Below are positions 47,402-58,718 of a stretch of DNA of 64,000 nucleotides, piece by piece (within the stretch, counting starts at the first letter, position 1; every line of letters starts with the position of its first letter). A program made the translations under genes and the position numbers. Origin of the DNA: Prunus persica (Eukaryota; Streptophyta; Magnoliopsida; Rosales; Rosaceae); the NCBI RefSeq assembly GCF_000346465.2, contig NC_034009.1, positions 30,562,131 through 30,626,130 on the forward strand. Reading direction: 5' to 3'. A model generated the notes under the pieces. That model did not search any database. It was not told the origin of the DNA and was given only the letters and a program-made list of their open reading frames with translations.

Positions 47402-47818
47402 TCTTCTCCCTCTATCCCAATTTCTTCCCCCACAGCTACCCTTCACCCAGCGCCCCTCTTCAATTTTTGTACAAAGGTCAAGGAAGACTAGCTGACTTCC
47501 CTAGGTTTTGGGTTGGAGGGGGGAAGGGGGAGGAGGAGGGGTTCGGGGTTCGTTGGGGGTTAAAGGACAGTGGTCATGGGGGAAAAGAAAATCGAAGGGG
47601 AGGGGCTGCTGGGTGAATGGTGGCTATGGGTTGCCCTCTTTGCTCTCTTCCTCTCATTTGAGAGAGAGAGAGAGAGATTTATTTTTAATACAAAAATACC
47701 ATTTTACCCTTACATTTAACAAAAAAAATAACAAAATTGACGACATGACCATTTGTCCTAACAAAACTGAAATTAAAGAATCACAGAAACAATTTTGAAA
47801 ATTGTAAAAATACGAATC
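47198..47818. mobile_element. Foldback MITE with internal TA/CT/GA microsatellites
   Basis: The ends (about 47198-47345 and 47680-47818) are inverted copies over about 140 bp. They include CAGTTTTGTTAGAACAAATG, GTCATGCCGTTAATTTTGTT and ATGGTATTTTTGTATTAAAA. Inside lie TATATA and CTCTCT runs (about 47347-47395), a G-rich segment (47515-47610) and GA repeats near 47661. No protein is supported, although G-rich frames look open. The class resembles Mutator-derived repeats widespread in dicots. Confidence 0.7.
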
Positions 47819-47932
47819 AAATCAGAGATCATTAGTCCTATAAACCCTAACATTGCTTCTCTTTTCTAGCAAAGGCAGCAAAGTAGGGTGGGGGCTTGCT
47901 AATTAATTAACTATTTTTAATAAGATCCCCAC

Positions 47933-48010
47933 TTGGCAGCTGGCGATTCGAAAAGAAACAAATCTGACCTAATAAAAAAGCAGGGACCTAATCTGGCAGC
48001 TGGCGATTCG
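47933..48010. repeat. 18 bp direct repeat, 60 bp apart
   Basis: TTGGCAGCTGGCGATTCG (47933-47950) recurs as CTGGCAGCTGGCGATTCG (47993-48010). The surrounding bases differ. It could mark a local duplication or protein-binding sites; no function is assigned. Confidence 0.8.
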
Positions 48011-49349
48011 TATGGTGGTCTTAACTCCCAAGCCGCAATGCCTAACATAGCCCTAGTGCTGTCGACGTCCCATTGGCTGAAACAATTAGGCTTCTGCATC
48101 CCACATGTGAAACATGGCTAACACCAATTGCTCCACTCCACATAATCTCTCTCACAATTGGATCCGCTGTCTGGGTCCCGTTGTGCATGAGCCACGTAGG
48201 ACATTTACGCTTATTTATAATTTAAAAAAATCGTCACGTCCCAATTAAACAACTTCTTTCAGTTCGAAAAAAATTAAACAAATTGTTTTTTGGTTGGATC
48301 CCATAAAACAACTTAAGGGCGGAGAAAATGACTTCGAAGCACCGTGAACTATAGCTTTATTTTTTTCAGTAAAGTCGTAGTCTTTGTGTGAAATGTTTTT
48401 CCAGAGAAGAAGAGCTGAGCCTGAGAGACTGCTTTCCTCTCGGGAAATAATTATGGGTATTTTTTTTCCTCTCTTTTTCTTATTTAGGATTTTGAAGTTT
48501 CTAAATGCAAAATGTATATTTGGAGGGTTTATATATATATATAATGGGAATATTTTTTAAATGTTTTCTTTCAGTTTGGATCGCCAAAGACGAATTGAGC
48601 TTGTTGTTTACCCAGGGTAACAATGACGGGTATTTTTTTTTCTTTCGTTTCCCTATGTTTGGAAGATCTTTGTCTTTGAATTCGTGTTCACTTAGATTTC
48701 TTTTTTGTTCTTGTTCCAAAGTTTTCTGGGCTTTAAACTTTTCGATTTATTATTAGCTTATCAATCGATTGGGGGTTCTTGTTAGTGCTTCTTCTTTGGA
48801 TTTAACTTTTTCTTCGATTTTATTGGTTATATAGCTTTTTATTTATTGCAAAACAAATTTTTTTGTTGACCTTTAAACTGTTTATGGTGTTTCATGTTTA
48901 AGCTAAATAGTTGGCACTGTCGTACATCGTACTTTATTTGACTAATTTCTTTTGTTAATTTTTTTTTTAAGTACAAGCGATAGTCTAAACTAGAAAGAGG
49001 GGAATTTCTCACGTACACACAACTATGATGCGTAGGAATTCGAACTTGGGACCTCTTATCTGTAAGTCATTGTCCTTTTTCACTTGACCCGTTTGGCAAT
49101 TTCTTTTGTTAATTGAAGAGATAAAAAGAAAGTTCTATATTCAATTATAATAATTTGATGCAATGCAAGTACTATAATAGAAGTATAAATTGACAACAAC
49201 AAAAAAGCAAGTGTATGAACTGTTTAATCAAACTTAAAAAAGGTCAATTCCAGTCTAGATTATCACAAGTGTGAATATCGTGGCAGCAACATCAAAGAGG
49301 TTTTGAAGTTGAGATTCGGAGGAAATTAGTGAAGTAGAAGAGAAACCAA

Positions 49350-50627
49350 ATGGAGAAAGCTTGTGAGTTGTGCTTGGAGCTAAGGCCAGTTGTATACTGC
49401 AAAGCTGATTCAGCACATCTGTGCCTTCCCTGCGATGCAAAGGTTCATTCTGCTAACCCAATTGTTGGCTGCCATCACCGAACCATTCTATGTGATTCGT
49501 GCAAATACCGGTCCGTGGATATCGAGTGTTTGGATCACCTGATGTTTATGTGCCGTGTATGTGACGCGAGCCTGCACAGGAAGTGCTCTCCCCATGGCCA
49601 GCATCGGAAACGGACGTTGGCCAGCAGTTTCACAGGTTGCCCATCTGCCAAGGACTTTGCAGCATTTTGGGGTTTCAAATTGGATGAATCCGATGGAGTG
49701 GGATCAAACAGTCAAAGATTTAAGAAGGTCGAGATCAGAAGGGAGAAAAAAAGCAGAAAAATACTTGAATAATTGTAATTACACTGATTAAAAGTGTGTG
49801 CATGATCATATCTTCTTATAAGTTATAAGAGATGTGTATTATACATATATCTTGCAGATATCTCGTGGTAATGGTCATGGAGGTCACTATCAGAAAAGAA
49901 GTACTGGCAATAGTTTTATTCTGGACCAGATTCTTGACTTGAAAAGGCTTCAGCTGAGTCAAGATCAACCAAATCAAGAGAACCCTTCAAGGAGTTTGGA
50001 ACATAGTCTTAATCATCATCGTTTACAACATTCCCAGGATGATCTCGGCCGTACTGGATCTCAGCAAAGGGACAGCTGTCTACCTGTTCAGGGTCTGATG
50101 GTCAAATTTGATCCTTTGCCCCTTCCATTTCCTGAACAGCTGGAGCAATATTTTCCATCATCTTCAAGCACTGCAGGATTTCCATTGCATACAGAATCAT
50201 TTTGGCAGGGTAGAAGCACGGTGCAGAACAGTCGGGTATGAAAATTGCATATGAATGAAGAGTTCCAGTTTTCATTCTGTTATGTATGTGGTCATCTGAA
50301 TTCTCTATGGCTTGATTTTGCAGCTGTGGTCTCAAAATATGCAAGACCTTGGGGTTTGTGAAGAACAAGCTTATGATCATCACGATCCCAATACACCTGA
50401 TGTCGATTCGACATTCCGAAACTTCGAGGAATCATTTGGAGGTGATCAGCAAGATGTGCCATACTCCTTCATGGAGAAGAAGGGCCATGCAAGAACAGCC
50501 AAGGTGTGTGTGAATAATGATTTCCTTTTTCTTGGTTCTTTTCTTTCTTGATTAAGAAATAAGTTATTGTGGTTGTTATTTTATCACCATGACACTGACA
50601 TTTGGTTCCATTTTTCAACAGAGATAA
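49350..50627 (+). CDS. Truncated duplicate of the BBX27-like double B-box protein
   Basis: Exons 49350-49727, 49858-50235, 50324-50503 and a two-codon terminal exon 50622-50627 give 313 aa. Both B-boxes are intact (ligands in CELCLELRPVVYC...CDAKVH and CDSCKYRSVDIEC...CRVCDASLH), as is CPSAKDFAAFWGFKLDE. Compared with the copy at 35.9 kb it lacks about 47 residues after the FWGF block and everything after the LWSQNMQDLGV exon, including the CCT-like end. The natural acceptor at 50621 leads straight to AGA-TAA. Its leader is homologous too (start of leader near 48400, donor at 48457, acceptor at 49253), so the whole 5' region was duplicated. With B-boxes but no CCT it could act as a dominant-negative partner, as short BBX proteins can, or be decaying. 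Transposable elements of 43-48 kb separate the pair. Confidence 0.75.
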
Positions 50628-52480
50628 ACTTACGAAGGCAATCTCAGCAGTTCTTGAAAGTGCTATATAGAGCTCCAGCAAGTTTGTCGTTATTTTAATC
50701 ATGAGTGTTTTATTATTATTAGTATTCTTTTATACTATACTATTATGTTTCGTGTACATAACCTCACAGATAAACAATGTTATCTACCTGTGTTAATTAC
50801 ACATAAATAAATAATGTTTTTTTCTTAATGTAATTTTATTTTGCTATTTGTGTATCCCCGTTTTGACCTGCTGCTGACTTATCCTATTAGGGTAACAATG
50901 TTAGTGTGACATATGCCGTTGATCAGATCTCGTGGTCAACAAATTCAACGGCCTCCATAAGATCTAGCCATCCACATGATATTCACAGGCCCAGCTGGCA
51001 AGAGCTGCGCGGAACAAGCGAAACATGGCCAACTGTCATGAAAATGAAAGAGAAACTATAAAGCAGTTTGTTTAAAAGGAAGTTTAATTATATTGAGGGA
51101 CTTGACAGCAATGCAATAAGAAAGCGTTTGCTAGAGCAGTGGCACTGCTATTGGGAGGGAATGTGGGATCTTATTATTGACTCACCAAACATCTGATACT
51201 AGATTTTGATGGGAGAGCTATCAGGCAAGCAGGTAGTTAAAGCTGTGATCAAGAAGCAACCTCCTCCCTAAATAAAATCATGATGCCTTTCTCATCTTAA
51301 TGCTACTACTTCTCGTAATCTGTCTATGTCATAACCAAAGCTGAATATTGAAGAGCGCTACCCCAAAAAGGGAAAATAAAACCAAGATCACTAGTTACTC
51401 GATAGATTTTACGGTGTGATTGTCAAACTGTCACATAGTGTTATTAATTAATTAATATTATGATAATTGTATTTATTTATTAACTATACATTAATTTTAT
51501 GAAATATCAATCATTCATCTCGTATTATAACTCTTGAATTAATAACACTACGTGACACTTACCCAACAGTTTCTCTTCTTGCTCACTTCCTCTCGTTAAG
51601 CTTCCAAAACAAGCAATTACAATATGATATTGTGCCTCTCTAGCTAACCGCAAGCAGATCATGTTTGACAGCATGCATAAGCTGTCTCACCTCCTAACAT
51701 CTTTAATTTCCTAATAAAGGGATAAATATGTAGAGCCATTAAGATTGAGTAACTTGGAACTCTCTTGCACAATGATTTTGATATGATTAGAGATAACAAT
51801 TTCTTAAAGTAATTGTTTAAAAGGAGATTAGCACTAATATTAATTCAGTTTCTGACCCCTACAAGATTATTGAACAACTTATCAAACCAGATTGAGCATA
51901 TCATATGACCTACTGAAAGTGAAAACCATGGCTTACATAGAAATAGACATTGGTCACACAATGTGATTGTGCCTAATGGTAAAAGTATAAATGTGAGGGT
52001 AATTCAGTCATTTAAAGTGGATGTTTGGGATTTGTAACATTTATTGCTGGTGTACGACTGCGCACTGTGCATATGTGCCATGACTACGGACTTGATATTT
52101 GTAACTTCGTGTGTGAACACACAGAGAGTGAAATTATCCCCTGCGGGTGCGTGTATCTTTAACATCATAATGCCCCCCACATCTGGTGAGTTAGAATGTT
52201 TAAGGGCCGCTTGATCAACTGCATCACAATCCAAAGGCTCAAATTAGCTGACGAAACAACTTCCTGCTCCTCAGTCTTAACTGAATCGATACAACAAATG
52301 ACGAAAAAGCCCCTACACAATTCAAAGAAGCTGGTATGAGAGTGAGGGCAGATCAAGTAAAAAACATGTAGCTACCTTGATCGTAAAGCTGATATGGCAT
52401 TCGGTTAGCACTGTCTTCAAAACAGTTTTGGATTCGTTTTGCTCCTTCCCTTTCCCTCCAAATGCCTCCACCCATATCCC
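50628..52480. other. 3' UTR and intergenic DNA with one MITE
   Basis: Outside a small TIR element at 51.4 kb nothing is recognised. Short frames near 52004-52589 on the minus strand overlap the promoter and leader of the CCCH gene and show no protein similarity. Confidence 0.5.
51413..51574. mobile_element. Small MITE, about 160 bp
   Basis: The left TGTCACATAGTGTTATTAAT and right (minus strand) TGTCACGTAGTGTTATTAAT form inverted ends, extended outward by AAACTG-type bases. AT-rich centre, no coding capacity. Confidence 0.65.
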
Positions 52481-52485
52481 TACGC

Positions 52486-52930
52486 TTATAAAACAAGCCC
52501 TGTACCGGAGCACCTCCATTCGTCACTCTTTTCACTCGAACCGATCGGAGGATCGAGAGCCTCCTCTGTTGCTTCTGAAGGTAAACCATTACTGTTCCTC
52601 TCTCTCTCTCTCTCTCTGCGTTTAACTATTTCTATAAATTACGATCCATCCAAACAGCTTTTGTAGTCTCTGCTTTAATTCTTTGTTCGATTCCTCATCA
52701 ATTTGTTTGATATATCTTTTTATTTTCCTTTAAAATTATTGAAATCTGGATCTTCTTCTTTAGCTTAATTAGCTTGTTTCGGAGATTTAGAGCAGTACTC
52801 TGTAACATTCCAGAGTATCAAACGGAAGCTTCCAGATATTTTCTTGATTATAAAGCGAGATAGATTTCTTGTTTTTTTTTTTTTAATTGAAATTGACGCT
52901 GTTTGTATTGTCTCTGTAATTCATTCACAG
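52486..52930 (+). promoter_or_regulatory. TATA box, leader and 5'-UTR intron of the CCCH gene
   Basis: TTATAAAA at 52486-52493 predicts transcription from about 52520. A donor after CTGAAG at 52581 and an acceptor CAG ending at 52930 delimit a ~350 bp leader intron containing a CT run (about 52598-52617). The coding start follows at 52950. Confidence 0.6.
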
Positions 52931-52949
52931 CAAAACTTCAACCGCGGAA

Positions 52950-54668
52950 ATGCACAACGACACCGCCTCCTCCACCGCCAATGGCGGCCTCGCCACCTCA
53001 TTGCCGTTCAAATCGCCGCCTCGCTCAGACGACGCCGTGTTCTCTTCCCTCTATTCCGCCATCTTCGATCGCAAGCCGTCCCTCGCTCGATACAACGAAT
53101 CGGAGCCCGACGCGTCCTCAAATCACCCCCACCGCCAACTCTACCACTCTCTCCTTGTCCAAGACCACCAGGAGATGGTCAACCGCCATAGCCGCACCCT
53201 CCAGCAACTCCACGAAGCCTCCGAGGAAGCCGACGCTCTCCGCCGCGAGAACATTCATCTCCGCGCCCTCAATCTCGAGCTCAACAAGCATCTCAGTCTC
53301 CTTATCCACTCCTCCGTCCAGAAACAGTTCGTTTCCCCCGGTTCTGTGGAGACAACACCGTTTGGGATCGTAAATAGGCTTCACGGCATGAGTATTGATG
53401 ACAAACGAGCAGAGGAGGATGAGTCCGACGAGAGCCCTACCAGCGTGATCGAGAGCGAAGGCGCCGACGCCGAGAATATTGATGTGGAGAGGTTTACGCT
53501 GCCTAAGAGCATATCTGTGAGGTCTAATGGATACGTGAAGGTTGCTCAGCCCGGTACTAGCACTGCCGCTGGGACTCGGGCCGCGACTCGGCCTCGCACC
53601 GCCAATACATTCAACGCTTCAGTAAGTCATTTCCGATTTACTCTACCATTGAATTTTCTTTTATTTAATTCACAAAAAAGATCATTCTTGATTTGTAGTC
53701 TAATTGCTATGCGATTTTTATTTTACTTCGTCTGTTTGTGTGGCTCACTACTAAGAAACGTAGCGATTGATTTTTAATTTTTTATTGCGGTAATTAGAGT
53801 GCTACTGTCAGGGTTAACTAATTAGATTGAGAAGTGGAATTGCTTGAAAATGTTCACCAATGGAGGATGAAATCCATCGAGTACTAGAAAGAACTTGCTT
53901 GATCTCATCTCACGTGTTTCTTAAACTTGATGTAGTGCAAAATAATGCAGTATCTGTTCATATTTCAATAAAACCAGTTTTTCCTTTGCTGCATTTTTGC
54001 TTCAATTTTATTTTTTGCCGTGGAAATCTTATTTGGGACCCTAGGATTAAGGCTGCAATTTCTTTTATTGTTTGACATTGGGATGATGTAAAGAGCCCAA
54101 ACACCCAGTTTTGATTCATTTCACGGTCTACGTCAATAATCCATACGCACACTGCACCTGACAACGCGTAAGAGAGTCATTTGTTATAGACAATGCATAA
54201 TGCATTTAGTACATTGACACAGTAGAGATTATATGATTCTATCTTTACAATTCTTGAAATATTACTCAAATGTACGTACTGTCCCAATTAATGTTTTTTG
54301 TGTACCGATGGTGGGGGGCACTGATCACGGTGATGCAGCAAAAGGTGTACGTTCCTGCTGGAGGGATTAAGAAGCAGGAGCCACTTGAATTGGAGGTGTA
54401 CAACCAAGGCATGTTCAAGACTGAACTCTGCAACAAATGGCAGGAGATCGGTGAATGCCCTTACGGAGAACACTGCCAATTTGCACATGGGATTGAGGAG
54501 CTCCGCCCAGTGATTCGACACCCACGCTACAAGACGGAGGTCTGCAGGATGGTCCTTGCTGGTGTTGCCTGCCCATATGGTCACCGATGTCACTTCCGCC
54601 ACGCCCTCACTGAGAATGAGAAGTTCATGGGTCCAAATAAGCCCAGGGCAATGAAGCTGGCCAGGTAA
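52950..54668 (+). CDS. Tandem CCCH zinc-finger protein (TTP type, C3H15/CDM1-like)
   Basis: Two exons, 52950-53621 and 54339-54668, encode 333 aa. The C-terminal exon holds two C-X8-C-X5-C-X3-H fingers: C255, C264, C270, H274 and C293, C302, C308, H312, each led by KTELC or KTEVC as in tristetraprolin. Such proteins bind AU-rich RNA and promote mRNA decay (family knowledge). The N-terminal half has the conserved [18 protein letters not shown] block, a coiled segment ([20 protein letters not shown]) and an acidic Ser-rich stretch. The Arabidopsis counterpart I recall, At1g68200/CDM1, acts in callose metabolism during microspore development. Codon use in exon 1 is markedly GC-rich (C-ending codons) relative to other genes in the window. 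The gene is next to the BBX27 copies, as in Arabidopsis. Confidence 0.92.
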
Positions 54669-56428
54669 AATATCAGATTTCATAAATATGATGGCGACAG
54701 AAGAGTAATAAGACCGCAACTGAGGTTGAGTAAACAGGAGAGCCAAGTGTTTATATTACATATGCCTCCAATGGGAACCGTATATAACACCAATTATATG
54801 GTAAGTATAAAACAAGGACATGCATAACATAACAATAATTAGTGTCATCTATGCTCTGCGGTGAAAGTGATCAGGAAAGTGTGCAAGGCTTCGTTGCCCG
54901 GATGGTGGACAAAAATGAGGAGGTTTATTGAGAGATGCGAGCTCTTGTTTCATTTTGTATCTGTTGTTTTCGGGTTCCATTAAATTTGACTTTTAAAGCA
55001 TCATATATACATACATTAGGAATTTGGTGATGTCAAACCGAGCAACCGAAGAGACTCTCTTTACCATGTCGTGATTGGACTCGTATCATTCAAAAAGCTA
55101 TTCCTCTCACTCAACTGATTTTCCTCATATATTTCTTTAAATTTCCCTTGGATTGAATGATTGTCCATAATTGCCCATTTTCTTTATAGTTCCTTTGTTT
55201 GTGCTGCCGTATTGGGGCAGGGCCAAATGCTGAACTTGTTAATTAATGCTCTTCTTTTATTTGTTCTTTATTCGTTTTTTCTTATTATTATTCATATTAT
55301 TATTACTTCTTTTTTTTAAAATAAAATTCTGAATTATTATTTTAATTTGGTATCGAGATTCACTGCCAAATTATAATCGTGTGTTTACTAATCAAGAATT
55401 GAATTCACTTATAGAGGATTCTTGCGTTTAATTCACATCAAGGAATTGAAAAGTAAGTGGGGCCCACACAAAATTAGGAATTGAATTCCTGATTTTGAAG
55501 GAGTTCAATTCTTGGGTGATATGTGGCATTCTAATTCATAGAGAACTAACTCATTAGAAATTCATTTTTTTTTTACCTATTATATCCTCACACAATTTTA
55601 AAATTTTAAAATTTATCATACACTTTAACCTAACAATGAGGACATTTTAGTAATTAGTACAACTCCTACCCAAATCCATATGATTTAGTAAACAACTTCA
55701 ATAGAAATCCAGAATCTAACTCCCCTCAATCCCTATGATTTAGTAAACAATTTTAATAGAAATTTAGAATTTAATTCTCCTCAATTCAATTCCTACTAAT
55801 TTAATTACAGATTAATAAACATCCAATAAATGAATTTTGCGGGAAATACAGAAACCCATTCATCTTAGGCTATTAGCCCAAATGAAGATGGAGAAAATTT
55901 TAGGCGCAGTAATATTAAGAAAGGGCTTCCGATTAGTCTAGCCCAACCACTGATCTAATAGAGAGGAGGGAAAGAATTTTAGGCCCACTATTCTTAGCAA
56001 ATGATTATTGTTTCTTACCTGAAACGAAATATGCTCTTTGTCAGGATTTTTCTTTTTCTTTTTTGATGAATGATGAATCTCAGGAAAAGAATTTAACTTG
56101 TACAAAAATATTAAACCAAACTTGGATTAGAAATCCGATCAAAGAAATAAACTTTAGTGTTGGAGAAGTAAAAGAGATATTAGAGATTAAAAAAAATTTG
56201 GGGGTGGTGTTGGGCTAGTGAGTTGGACTACACTTGACCCAAGGTTTGTTTATTCTACAACAAATGAACCAGTCCAAACTACAACACTAGGAGAAAATTG
56301 GATCGAGGTAGGGCTACGTGGCAAGCCATCGTGTATATTTAAAATAGGGTTGCTGCTGTTACGAAGAAGCGAAGCGACGCTACTCGAAAGAGAGAAAAAG
56401 AAAATAAAAGAAGAGGCTAGATGAGAGA
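54669..56428. other. 3' UTR and intergenic DNA before the miRNA array
   Basis: The 3' UTR of the CCCH gene probably ends by about 55020. A MITE lies at 55.4-55.8 kb. A TATA-like TATATTTAAAATA at about 56334-56346 may serve the first hairpin. No protein gene is supported. Confidence 0.5.
55381..55822. mobile_element. hAT-like MITE with internal tandem duplication
   Basis: The left end GTGTTTACTAATCAAGAATT pairs in reverse with the right end (ATTACAGATTAATAAACATC). Internally a ~58 bp unit containing ATGATTTAGTAAACAA, then AATAGAAAT, is repeated twice (about 55678-55790). Adenine/thymine-rich, non-coding. Confidence 0.65.
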
Positions 56429-56570
56429 AGGGGGAAAGGGAGAAAGAGGTTGAGGAAGTTTTGGGATTGGGTGGGTTTGGTAAGAAAACTTGATCATATA
56501 TCTCAATGAACTCGTTTCCTACCGATTCCACCCATTCCGATGATTTCCTTGGTCTCCTCCTTTTCCCCTT
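56429..56570 (+). ncRNA. MIR482/MIR2118-type precursor hairpin A
   Basis: The 5' arm (GGGATTGGGTGGGTTTGGTA, within 56462-56482) pairs with the 3' arm. The stem extends outward through GGGGAAAGGGAGAAAG against CTCCTCCTTTTCCCC. The predicted 22-nt 3p product is 56517-56538, core CCGATTCCACCCATTCC, close to the miR2118 form I recall. Its reverse complement translates as Gly-Met-Gly-Gly-Ile-Gly-Arg, the NBS-LRR P-loop. This family cleaves NLR mRNAs and triggers phased siRNAs (established). Confidence 0.8.
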
Positions 56571-57854
56571 TGCTGTCTGCTGTCCTGTCCAACCCTTTTC
56601 CCGACTATTCTCCTGCTGGTAAGTTGGTAAGATCGCTTGGTCTCTCATATTAATTTTCCTTTTTTCTTAATTTAAAAAAAATTATATTTCTGTTAAGTTT
56701 ACGTTATTGTAGGACGAAACTGAATTGAGCTATAAAAAAACAGAGAGTAAAGAACTGTGAATCAGATTCATATTTCTCTTTCCTTTGTTTGATTTATTAT
56801 GACGCGTAATTATAGTTGTTCTTGTTGTGATATCAATTGTATATTCGTAACTGAAACATATCAATTGTATATCAGTGGCCAGTGGCCAGCCAAAGTTTAT
56901 TGGTTTTAATTACCCCTGATTATGTAATTTAATTCTGTAAGTTCTACTTCCCATATATATATATATAAAAGAAAATAGCCTTCTTTCATAAGCAGTTTAT
57001 TATTTCCTTTGCGTAGGAGGACAGAAAAAACTGGATAAGTGTGAGGCCGTTTTCATTATCATGTAACAGAAAAGATGGCTCCCAAACTTTTCAAATTAAG
57101 AAATAAATAATGCTCAACTTCTGATATAACTCAATTTAAGATTTATCTAGTGCGACGCCATTGCTAGCTAAATACATGAGATGTGGGCAGCAAGGATATT
57201 GGCCGGCCCTGCAATGGGAACTGCCATTGGCTCTACCTCTACCAAAGACGTGGCATGCCAATTGTTGAGTTTCCATCACTTGTATTATAAGCTCAACTTG
57301 AGTTCAGTTCCTCGAACCAATTTCCATTCGAATTCGAGGGCATTTGGAATTTCTTTTCTCCAAAAGATGATGATTGGGTTTTTCAGCTGCGATTGAACGC
57401 TCGCAAATGGTATTGCTACATTAATAGTGCTATCAATGTGCCAACTTTTCCCAAATACGTGTGTGTTTTATAATTTTTTTCTTTTCCCTGAATTTAACAA
57501 TTCTTCGGTAGGCTCTTTCCGGGGCTTTCGTCTTTTGGGTTTTCATTGGGCCGATTGTTGGGCTTTCATTTTCAATTGGAAAATGTATTCTCCATTTACC
57601 AAGAAATTAAAAAATTAACAAGTATTTTAAGCGGGAGTTTTAGAAATTCCAGGCAATGAACTCTTCTCCATTACCAAAACAAAAAAACAAAAAACAAGTC
57701 CCCAAAAATGCCTTGCTGATATTTACCTTTTTAACCCTTGAAAAAAACACATAAGTCTCCTCACTGGTTTCTTCTAGAGTTGTAGTCTCAGAAATATATA
57801 TATATATGGGAGAGGGAAAGTGACTTTACTCATAACTACTACTCAAATACAGAG

Positions 57855-58007
57855 AGAAGGAGATCAAAAGCAGGCAGCAAGAGGAAATGGAAATTTTTGG
57901 GTGAGAGGTTGCCGGAAAGAATACATAATATTCATCCAAGTTTTGATATTAAATTCTTTCCGAAACCTCCCATTCCAATGATTTCCAGCTATTCCTTTCT
58001 CTTCTCC
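57855..58007 (+). ncRNA. MIR482-type precursor hairpin B
   Basis: The 5' arm GGGTGAGAGGTTGCCGGAAA (57899-57918) pairs with a 3p product at 57955-57976 (22 nt, core CCGAAACCTCCCATTCC). Outer stem pairing involves AGAGGAAATGGAAAT with ATTTCCAGC and TTCCTTTCTCTTCTCC. The reverse complement reads Gly-Met-Gly-Gly-Phe-Gly-Lys. A TATA-rich run (about 57795-57807) lies 50-60 bp upstream and could be its promoter. Confidence 0.82.
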
Positions 58008-58534
58008 AACCTAACCCAACACAAGGCAAGTAGAGTTTGGTAAGCCTTATTTGGTTGTCTCTGTTTCTTGAATTGTTTTGATTTCGTGAACTCATCCTAC
58101 TTGGATCTTCACTTCCCATGTTCTTTTTTCCTTTTCTAAGATTAGTTTTGTGATGAAAATATATGGTCGCTCTCACTTCCCATCCCAACAGACACTGCGT
58201 GATTCTGGAATTAGTAAATACAAATACATGAAGGGCTCACGGTCACGGATCACTATACGCTCCTCTTGTTTTTTATGGAGTTGTCAAATCATCAATCACG
58301 CTCCGCTTGTTTTCTTTTACTTTTTCTTTATTATAATAAATAATTTAAAGACATAACTTTTCTTTTTCTTATTATGGAGCGAGTGCCTTTATTCTATTCC
58401 ACCAACCAGTCCAAGCCACCGATACTTAAAAGGCTGAACCCCTCCCCTCCAAAATAATTTGTTCAATTCACATCAATGGAATGGTTCCTTTCAGTTCCAG
58501 ATGAAAAGAGACACAGACAGACAGACAGACACAG

Positions 58535-58718
58535 AGAAGAGGGAAAGGGAGAAGAGCTTGAGGAAGTTTTTGGCCATGGGAAGTTTGGCAAGAAATATTT
58601 ATTATATATTCTACTACTTCAAGTTCTGTTTGAAGTATGTATGTATAAGTAGTTCTTGCCTATTCCTCCCATGCCAATGATTTCCTAATTGGGTTCATCT
58701 CTTTCCCTTGCTTTTCTT
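58535..58718 (+). ncRNA. MIR482-type precursor hairpin C
   Basis: The 5' arm TTTGGCCATGGGAAGTTTGG (58569-58588) pairs with a 3p product at 58654-58675 (22 nt, core GCCTATTCCTCCCATGCC). The outer stem pairs GAGGGAAAGGGAGAAGAG with CATCTCTTTCCCTTGC. Reverse complement: Gly-Met-Gly-Gly-Ile-Gly-Lys. The loop is longer than in A or B (about 65 nt) and may itself fold (CTACTACTTCAAGTTC with GAAGTATGTATGTATAAGTAG). Confidence 0.82.

Noticed and set aside
47308..47798. Gly-rich plus-strand frames inside the foldback element
   Set aside because: G-rich non-coding interior of a MITE with no family similarity, flanked by inverted repeats.
49021..49100. tRNA-like TTCGAA motif
   Set aside because: No acceptor, D or anticodon stems could be assembled. 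The sequence resembles a common plant repeat tail.
52903..53373. Overlapping Pro/Ser-rich plus-strand frames over the CCCH exon 1
   Set aside because: Shadow frames produced by the GC-rich coding sequence. Only the frame from 52950 continues into the zinc-finger exon.
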